A DNA stretch of 10,484 nt from Actinomycetota bacterium (GTDB lineage: Bacteria; Actinomycetota; Actinomycetes; Nanopelagicales; Nanopelagicaceae). Shown here piece after piece: positions 5,926 through 10,484 of the stretch. The position numbers and the translations under genes are program-made. The notes below the pieces were generated by a model, which was given only the letters and a program-made list of their open reading frames with translations, did no database searches and was not told the origin of the DNA. The stretch is from positions 1-10,484 of the forward strand of contig WLSX01000016.1 of the NCBI GenBank assembly GCA_009705675.1, in the 5' to 3' direction. Positions within the stretch are counted from its first letter, which is position 1, and each line of letters starts with the position of its first letter.

Positions 5926-7673
5926 TAGTTCTTTACGTATAGAGCTGGGAACAAGAAGGTTCCTTGTGGATCCCAGAATCCAACGCCGCCGACCTTAGAT
6001 CCCCAAGACAATTGTGTCTTAGTGAATACAGGGCGACCGATCCAGTAGTTGTCCATAATGATTTGGCCCAACTCTTGCCACATCTTGATCTGCTTAGCAC
6101 GGTTTGTTTCAGCCAATGCCTTGTCAGATTTAACCTTGAATGCAGCGTATGCAGGATCATTCCATGTTTGGGTGTAGTTTCCGCCGCCGCCCTTGATAAA
6201 CAACTCAGGGATAACGGTAGAAGCATTTGCCCAGTCTGGACCCCAACCAACAGATGAGATGTCGTTTTGCTTTGTAACATCACGAACTGTTGCGTAGTAA
6301 ACACCTGATGGAATGAAGTTGAACTTAATTACGATTCCAGCAGCCTTCATAGCATCTTCAATCAAAACAGAACCCTTTTGATTTGAAGCGGTGTTTGGAA
6401 GATCCATGATGATACCTGTTGAGGTAGCACGTGTGTAAGCAGCTGGACACTTAGTCTTTGCTGCATCTAGGAATTCCTTAGCCTTTGTTGGGTTTCCGTT
6501 AATGCTCCAGAATGGCTCGTGAATATTGCCAGTTGTTGGTGCATAGTCAGGTCCAAGGTTTGGCTTCATGATGCTATCGCCAGGTGCACCGTAGAACACA
6601 GATCCACCGGCAAGGTCGATCAGTGCTTGGGTGTTAATAGCGAAGAAGAATGCCTTACGTACTTCTAGACAATCCATGTGAGTCGCTGACAAGTTCATTG
6701 CGTAGTAGCGAACATATGGATCGTTAACGTTCATTCTTTGGCTTTCCTTGGTTGCATCAGCAAAGAATGCTTTGTTATTTGTTGACTGTAGAGCGTCAAT
6801 GTTTACAGCGTTTGGTACGCCATCCTTAAGAATAAGGTCATCGCGAAGATCCTCAGCCAAACCAAATTGAACAACAATGTCATCTGGGTATGGAGTACGG
6901 ATTGGATCGCTTGACTTCTTCCAAGCTGTGTTACGTACTAGACGCATTTCATCGCCAATTACATACTTATCGATCTTGTATGGACCAGAAGCAAATGGAC
7001 GAAGGTCGTACTTATCGCCTGTGTCCTTTGTCTTCTTAACTGGTGAAAATGCTGGGTATGTCATTGCATAGTTGAAGTCAGCAACTGTTCGTGACAGTTT
7101 AAATGTAACAGTGTTACCTGCACAGATAATTGTCTTATCAAATAGTGCTTGACCGGTCTTCTTGTATGGACCCTTGTATGCAGATGAACCATCAGCAAGT
7201 GTTGGCACATCAAGCATTGAGATCGCATATGTTGGACCATCAGTTAATACATCTTGAGCGAAAGTACGTGAAATTCCGTACTTAACATCTTCACATGTAA
7301 TAGCTGATCCATCTTCCCAAGTAACGCCAGCTCGAAGTGTGAACTTCCAGGTCTTAGCGTTGTTGCTTGGAACTCCGGTGTTAGTTGCAAGATCTCCAAT
7401 TAGAGTTGCACCATTTGCACCGGTCGCAGGCTTGTATGAAACAAGGTTGCGATATACGTATGAGTTGAAGAATGCGATATCCCGACCAACGTATAGACGT
7501 TGTGGATCTGGATGCTCCCATTGTTCAGCATGTGTAAGCATGTACAAAGTACCGCCAGTTGTTGGGGCAGCATTTGCAGTGGTGGTTGAGCCAACAGTCA
7601 ACACAGCAGCTACTAGAGCAATTGCTGATGTTGATGCGATTAGCTTACGCACCGACTTTGTTGTTGCGGACAT
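5925..7673 (-). CDS. ABC transporter substrate-binding protein, family 5 (peptide/nickel/opine type)
   Basis: The extracytoplasmic receptor of the importer, which captures the ligand and delivers it to the two permeases. It has 582 residues. The N-terminus has a basic start (KSVRK), a hydrophobic core (about 11-28) and an AxA site, A33-N34-A35, with predicted cleavage before A36. There is no lipobox Cys. Family-5 landmarks include the FTLRAGVTWEDGSAITCEDV segment at about 111-130, the central VRKAFFFAINTQALIDLAGG region and the late GWGPDWANASTVIPELF motif. The mature protein has four Cys (in ITCED, IICAG, MDCLE and TKCPA). The ATG is fixed by an AGGAGG site four bases upstream. It sits between the two permease genes, with a structured leader before it and two hairpins after it, consistent with higher expression than the rest. 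The ligand is not readable: peptides are the family default, but nickel, sugars and opines are known. Confidence 0.94.
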   Translation of the reverse strand: MSATTKSVRKLIASTSAIALVAAVLTVGSTTTANAAPTTGGTLYMLTHAEQWEHPDPQRLYVGRDIAFFNSYVYRNLVSYKPATGANGATLIGDLATNTGVPSNNAKTWKFTLRAGVTWEDGSAITCEDVKYGISRTFAQDVLTDGPTYAISMLDVPTLADGSSAYKGPYKKTGQALFDKTIICAGNTVTFKLSRTVADFNYAMTYPAFSPVKKTKDTGDKYDLRPFASGPYKIDKYVIGDEMRLVRNTAWKKSSDPIRTPYPDDIVVQFGLAEDLRDDLILKDGVPNAVNIDALQSTNNKAFFADATKESQRMNVNDPYVRYYAMNLSATHMDCLEVRKAFFFAINTQALIDLAGGSVFYGAPGDSIMKPNLGPDYAPTTGNIHEPFWSINGNPTKAKEFLDAAKTKCPAAYTRATSTGIIMDLPNTASNQKGSVLIEDAMKAAGIVIKFNFIPSGVYYATVRDVTKQNDISSVGWGPDWANASTVIPELFIKGGGGNYTQTWNDPAYAAFKVKSDKALAETNRAKQIKMWQELGQIIMDNYWIGRPVFTKTQLSWGSKVGGVGFWDPQGTFLFPALYVKN

Positions 7674-7677
7674 TAGT

Positions 7678-7683
7678 CCTCCT
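7678..7683 (-). promoter_or_regulatory. Consensus ribosome binding site of the binding-protein gene
   Basis: AGGAGG on the minus strand (CCTCCT on plus), four bases before the ATG at 7673. It is the best Shine-Dalgarno sequence of the transporter genes and supports both the start and a high translation rate. Confidence 0.88.
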
Positions 7684-7702
7684 AGGTAATTAATAATCCA
7701 AC

Positions 7703-7714
7703 TCGCGGCCGCGA
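7703..7714. promoter_or_regulatory. GC-only-core 12-base perfect palindrome, candidate operator
   Basis: TCGCGGCCGCGA is fully self-complementary and lies 30 bases upstream of the binding-protein ATG, between AT-rich flanks. A perfect 12-base palindrome at this place fits a dimeric repressor site, but no regulator gene is in the window. Confidence 0.35.
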
Positions 7715-7819
7715 ATCAGATCAAAACCTGGATCAATATTTTCGAAGCATGCGCATCGCCTCGAATTTACTAACCTAACCAGGTTATCCCGATTTGTTCG
7801 GAACTCTATTTTTTTCATT

Positions 7820-8797
7820 TTACCGCTCGCTCTTTGGATCGATCGCGTCACGGATTGCATCACCAAGTAAATTTAAAGAGAGCACAATAACTATCAACAT
7901 TATGCAGGGAATCAACAAATAAGCAGGATCTGCTCGCCAGTAGGTAATTGAATCAGCCAGTACTAATCCCCAAGTTGAGGCAGGGGCTTGAATACCAACT
8001 CCTAAAAATGAGAAGACAGCTTCGGCTGATAAAAATCCTGGAAGTGAAAGGGACAAAAACACAATTGCAGTTGGCCATAAGTTTGGCAAAATCTCTTTAG
8101 AAATAATTCGCCAGTTTGAGGCACCTAATGCTTGCGAGGCTAAAACAAAGTCACGCTCACGCATACTAAGCGCCTGTGATCTAACTAAGCGGGCAAAGCC
8201 AGCCCAACCAAAAAATACGAAGAATGCAATTAATACAACTATTCGAGCACCATTCTCTTTAGCAATTCCCATGCTTTCAACTCTTTGCACCATTGGAATA
8301 CTCAATGCCACAATCATAAATGTGGCTGGAAATGCCAGAATAAAATCTGAGAAACGGCCAACTATTGCATCAAACTTTCCTTTGAAGTAACCACTTGAGA
8401 TTCCGATTACCAAACCAAGTCCAATTGAAGTCACACTGGTAATTGCTGCAACTGTAAATGAAATTCGTGAACCATAAAGAAGTAGTGTGAAAATATCTCT
8501 ACCCGCGCCCGGTTCAATTCCAAGTGGGTGAGCAAGACTCATGCCGCCAAATTTTCCAATCGGCATACCGGTGTCATCTAAATTCTCACCATATAACTTG
8601 CCCTCTTCTAGTCCCCAAAGTTTGACAATAAGTGGCGCAAAGATTGCTAGCAGTAGAAAAAATGAGGCAACTGCACCAGAGATAATTCCTACTTTATTAC
8701 CTCTAAATCTTGCCCAAGCGATTTGTTTTGGAGTACGAAGTGTGATTGCAGAACTAGATTTTGGATTATCCAAAGTGGTACTTGCGCTCTTAGCCAC
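7820..8797 (-). CDS. Peptide-type ABC transporter permease, DppC/OppC family
   Basis: The second permease half of the importer, 325 residues from the chosen start. The cytoplasmic N-terminal stretch (about 1-37) contains the C-family segment TPKQIAWARFRGNKVGIISG. TM1 (about 38-60) is followed by an extracytoplasmic loop with HPLGIEPGAGRDIFTLLLYGSRIS, a hallmark of the DppC/OppC N-terminal region. Five more hydrophobic segments follow. The EAA loop reads RERDFVLASQALGASNWRIISKEILPN, and the protein ends GDAIRDAIDPKSER. The start is taken at GTG 8797 because AAAGGAG (minus strand, 8809-8803) precedes it by 5 bases. The GTG five codons upstream (8812) has a GGAG only 2 bases away, which is too close. 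It is the first gene of the operon, placed before the binding-protein gene rather than after permease B, which is unusual for this transporter type. Confidence 0.93.
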   Translation of the reverse strand: MAKSASTTLDNPKSSSAITLRTPKQIAWARFRGNKVGIISGAVASFFLLLAIFAPLIVKLWGLEEGKLYGENLDDTGMPIGKFGGMSLAHPLGIEPGAGRDIFTLLLYGSRISFTVAAITSVTSIGLGLVIGISSGYFKGKFDAIVGRFSDFILAFPATFMIVALSIPMVQRVESMGIAKENGARIVVLIAFFVFFGWAGFARLVRSQALSMRERDFVLASQALGASNWRIISKEILPNLWPTAIVFLSLSLPGFLSAEAVFSFLGVGIQAPASTWGLVLADSITYWRADPAYLLIPCIMLIVIVLSLNLLGDAIRDAIDPKSER

Positions 8798-8802
8798 ACC
8801 AG

Positions 8803-8809
8803 CTCCTTT
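8803..8809 (-). promoter_or_regulatory. Ribosome binding site deciding the permease C start
   Basis: AAAGGAG on the minus strand lies 5 bases before GTG 8797. It overlaps the first codons of the longer frame that begins at GTG 8812, which favours the shorter protein. Confidence 0.65.
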
Positions 8810-8853
8810 CACAGCTCCTAATAGATATGTAAAATCTCAATTTGCATAAGCCC

Positions 8854-8859
8854 TAGGCT
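8854..8859 (+). promoter_or_regulatory. Candidate -10 element (TAGGCT) of tgt
   Basis: TAGGCT lies in the 74-base divergent region between permease C and tgt and is identical to the hexamer before the M13 gene. Initiation about 7 bases downstream would start the transcript near 8866. That is 5-6 bases before the GTG at 8872, or about 135 bases before the GTG at 9001. No convincing -35 is visible. Confidence 0.45.
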
Positions 8860-8871
8860 CAAACGTAAGAA

Positions 8872-10236
8872 GTGAACGGTAACCAAAAACTGGGAAAATA
8901 TAAACCCGCCAGTAACATCCCCCCACGCTCAGGGGGGTCTCAAAGCCGTTATAAATCACCCTTTTTCACCCCTAATACCCATCAATGGTTTGATTCTCAG
9001 GTGAGCAGCCAATTTAACTTCAAAGTGGGTAAAACTCTTACCAATCGTTTGGGTCGAACTGGTGTGATTACAACTGCACACGGTGAGATTAAAACGCCCG
9101 CATTTATTCCAGTTGGAACTAAAGCAACTTTAAAATCAGTTCTACCTGAATCATTAAAAGATTTAGGCGCCCAAGCAGTATTGGCAAATGCTTACCATCT
9201 TTATTTGCAACCAGGCTCTGCCCTTATTGATAAAGCAGGTGGCCTATCAAAGTTTATGAATTGGCACGGTCCAACCTTTACCGACTCAGGTGGTTTTCAA
9301 GTTTTATCTTTAGGGGTTGGCTTTAAAAAAGTAATTGCGATGGATGAAAATACTTTTCAAGCAGATGATGTAATTGCAGATGATAAAGAACGATTAGCTC
9401 ATGTTGATGATGATGGCGTTACCTTTAAATCACATCTTGATGGATCAATGCATCGGTTTACGCCAGAGATCTCCATGCAGGTGCAGCACCAAATTGGCGC
9501 AGATATTATCTTTGCCTTTGATGAGTGCACCACTTTGCATAACACCAGAAGTTATCAAGAAAAAGCGTTAGAGCGAACTAGATTATGGGCCCAACGTTGT
9601 TTGGTAGAGCATGATCGATTAACTAAAGTGCGAAGTGATAAACCATACCAAGCATTATTTGGTGTATTGCAGGGAGCACAGTATGAAGATTTAAGAAGAA
9701 AAGCGGCAAAGGATTTATCACAGATGAGTATGGCTGGAACATCCTTTGATGGTTTTGGTATTGGTGGAGCATTAGATAAACAAACTCTTGGTGATATTTT
9801 AAAGTGGGTGAATGAGGAGCTACCAGCAGATAAACCTCGCCACTTCCTTGGCATTGGTGAACCAGATGATTTATTTGTTGGGGTTGAAAATGGCGCAGAT
9901 ACCTTTGATTGTGTTGCCCCATCTAGGCAAGCGCGCACAAGCTCAGTCTTTACCAAGGATGGTCGAGTAAATATATCAAATGCTCCACATAAGGATGAGT
10001 TTTTCCCAATTGAAAAAGATTGCACCTGTTACACCTGCCGCAACTACACCCGGGCATATTTATGCCACCTATTTAGAGCAAAGGAGATGGTGGCAGCAAC
10101 CTTGGCCACAATCCATAACCAGCACTTTATTGTTGGCTTAGTTGATCAGATGCGAGAAAGTATTGAGGATGGCTCATTTTTTGAGTTTAAAGAGCGATTT
10201 ATGAAGCGTTACTACGACAATGTAATTAGGAGGTAG
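8872..10236 (+). CDS. tgt: tRNA-guanine transglycosylase (Tgt); start uncertain, 8872 or 9001
   Basis: Cytosolic enzyme that exchanges guanine-34 of GUN-anticodon tRNAs for a 7-deazaguanine in queuosine formation. Numbered from GTG 8872 (454 residues), the TDSGGFQ loop has the base-binding D138, FDECT has D217 and C219, GVLQG is the Q203-type loop of the Zymomonas enzyme, and the nucleophile is D346 in ADTFDCV. The structural zinc site is C384-x-C386-x2-C389-x25-H415. All key residues are present. The loop after FGIGG reads ALDKQ where preQ1-type enzymes have LAVGE. Homology begins only near residue 48 (FNFKVGKTLTNRLGRTG). Bacterial Tgts are usually about 370-430 residues, so GTG 9001 (411 residues) is the better match to the family. 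Neither start has an SD. The longest frame is given here because 8872 lies close behind a TAGGCT motif. An oxidoreductase gene follows after 9 bases. Confidence 0.95.
   Translation: MNGNQKLGKYKPASNIPPRSGGSQSRYKSPFFTPNTHQWFDSQVSSQFNFKVGKTLTNRLGRTGVITTAHGEIKTPAFIPVGTKATLKSVLPESLKDLGAQAVLANAYHLYLQPGSALIDKAGGLSKFMNWHGPTFTDSGGFQVLSLGVGFKKVIAMDENTFQADDVIADDKERLAHVDDDGVTFKSHLDGSMHRFTPEISMQVQHQIGADIIFAFDECTTLHNTRSYQEKALERTRLWAQRCLVEHDRLTKVRSDKPYQALFGVLQGAQYEDLRRKAAKDLSQMSMAGTSFDGFGIGGALDKQTLGDILKWVNEELPADKPRHFLGIGEPDDLFVGVENGADTFDCVAPSRQARTSSVFTKDGRVNISNAPHKDEFFPIEKDCTCYTCRNYTRAYLCHLFRAKEMVAATLATIHNQHFIVGLVDQMRESIEDGSFFEFKERFMKRYYDNVIRR
8889..8937 (+). promoter_or_regulatory. Two adjacent hairpins in the tgt leader or N-terminal extension
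   Basis: ACTGG (8889-8893) pairs with CCAGT (8909-8913). Six C (8919-8924) pair with six G (8932-8937) around a 7-base loop. The G run could instead pair downstream: AGGGG 8931-8935 with CCCCT 8969-8973. If translation starts at 9001, these lie in an approximately 135-base 5' leader and could form alternative folds. It matches no riboswitch class that I recognise, including preQ1 types. Confidence 0.4.
10228..10234 (+). promoter_or_regulatory. Ribosome binding site of the downstream oxidoreductase
   Basis: AGGAGGT overlaps the last codons and the first stop-codon base of tgt and lies 11 bases before the ATG at 10246. The spacing is slightly long, but the site is consensus, which suggests the two genes are co-transcribed. 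Confidence 0.7.
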
Positions 10237-10245
10237 ATTACGGAT

Positions 10246-10484
10246 ATGGATAACGCCCGCAAACCACTTCGAATCGGCATTTTGGGCGCTGCAAGAATTG
10301 CCCCAAGTGCAATTATTTTTCCAGCCCATGCAACTGGTCATCAATTAGTTGCAGTTGGTGCTCGCGATAAAGCTCGGGCTGCTGAGTTTGCAAAGCAGTA
10401 TCAGATTGAAAAAGCATATGGCTCATACCAAGAGGTAATAGATGATCCAAATGTGGATGTGGTTTATAACGCACTTCATAATGG
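10246..10484 (+). CDS. Gfo/Idh/MocA family oxidoreductase, 3'-partial
   Basis: The first 79 complete codons are present and the gene runs off the window. The protein starts MDNARKPLRIGILGAARIAPSA. The GILGAARIA segment at 11-19 is the N-terminal NAD(P)-binding Rossmann loop of this family. The order that follows is also typical: VAVGARD at 36-42, where the strand ends in the cofactor-selecting position; AAEFAKQYQI; YGSYQEVIDDPNVDVVYNALHN at 58-79, with the family's (V/I)Y(N/I)xxxxxxH motif just completing at the window edge. Members oxidise or reduce sugars, inositols and related alcohols, and the substrate cannot be inferred from this part. It starts 9 bases after the tgt stop with a consensus SD, so it is probably in the same operon, though no functional relation to tRNA modification is apparent. 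Confidence 0.9.
   Translation, partial: MDNARKPLRIGILGAARIAPSAIIFPAHATGHQLVAVGARDKARAAEFAKQYQIEKAYGSYQEVIDDPNVDVVYNALHN

Larger units (their letters stand above)
7674..7819 (-). promoter_or_regulatory. Dyad-rich leader/regulatory region upstream of the binding-protein gene
   Basis: These 146 bases between permease C and the binding-protein gene hold several inverted repeats. They are the 12-base palindrome TCGCGGCCGCGA (7703-7714); the stem TTCGAaGC/GCcTCGAA (7741-7748 with 7758-7765, one mismatch), whose loop carries the palindrome ATGCGCAT (7749-7756); and TAACCT-AACC-AGGTTA (7771-7786). A further pair, AACCTGG (7725-7731) and CCAGGTT (7779-7785), encloses the second. Operators, an extra promoter or a folded leader are all possible. 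I cannot place a convincing -35/-10 pair and recognise no known riboswitch class. Confidence 0.5.

Noticed and set aside
7339..7689. Plus-strand open frame opposite the start of the binding-protein gene
   Set aside because: The opposite strand encodes a clear signal peptide and family-5 domain with a consensus SD. This frame is a shadow.
7703..7714. Palindrome as a restriction-modification or cloning (NotI) scar
   Set aside because: It includes the NotI octamer, but it sits in a natural intergenic region with continuous gene context and no vector sequence, so an artefact is not supported.
7725..7786. AACCTGG/CCAGGTT as a shared operator, also found in the 2794-2830 repeat
   Set aside because: The heptamer also occurs inside the M13 coding sequence at 1777-1783, so its recurrence alone is not evidence of a regulon. 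Only the local dyads are kept as features.
8866..9000. preQ1 riboswitch before tgt
   Set aside because: A hairpin-bearing leader before tgt invites this call, but I cannot match the known preQ1-I, II or III core sequences or the A-rich 3' pairing segment.
9555..10025. Long minus-strand open frames inside tgt
   Set aside because: They lie wholly opposite strongly conserved Tgt coding sequence, have no SD and resemble no family.

Overview
The window looks like an AT-rich actinobacterial chromosome, most plausibly a streamlined freshwater lineage such as Nanopelagicales (acI). This placement is inference. It rests on a long Lys/Arg/Ala histone-like tail at the left edge, an M13 peptidase closely resembling mycobacterial Zmp1, frequent GTG starts, TAGGCT (TANNNT-type) -10 motifs close to start codons, very short intergenic gaps and a Tgt of the type I associate with Actinobacteria. 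No rRNA, tRNA, CRISPR array, insertion sequence or phage gene is visible, and no stretch over 300 bases lacks a gene.

Layout. 1-176 (+): the end of a DNA-binding protein with a repetitive basic tail, closed by a strong intrinsic terminator (187-220). 265-2223 (+): an M13 zinc metallopeptidase, probably read from a leaderless or near-leaderless message. 2266-2781 (+): a small lipoprotein of unknown function. 8797-2803 (-): a five-gene peptide-type ABC importer in the order permease C, substrate-binding protein, permease B, ATPase D, ATPase F. The last three genes overlap or abut at their junctions, while the binding protein is set off by a 146-base structured leader on one side and two hairpins on the other. 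Right edge (+), divergent from the transporter: tRNA-guanine transglycosylase, then the first 80 codons of a Gfo/Idh/MocA oxidoreductase.

How the genes fit together. The importer should bring oligo- or dipeptides (or a related family-5 ligand) into the cell. The M13 enzyme has no export signal and could cleave peptides in the cytosol, but it is convergent with the transporter and not in its operon, so a functional link is only suggested. Tgt is an independent tRNA-modification gene.

I do not see a clearly new multi-gene system here. The points most worth a second look are regulatory or biochemical: the dyad-rich leader of the binding protein, the hairpin pair after it, the uncertain tgt start with a GC-rich hairpin upstream of the conserved core, the altered Tgt base-binding loop, and a binding protein with a plain Sec signal instead of a lipobox.
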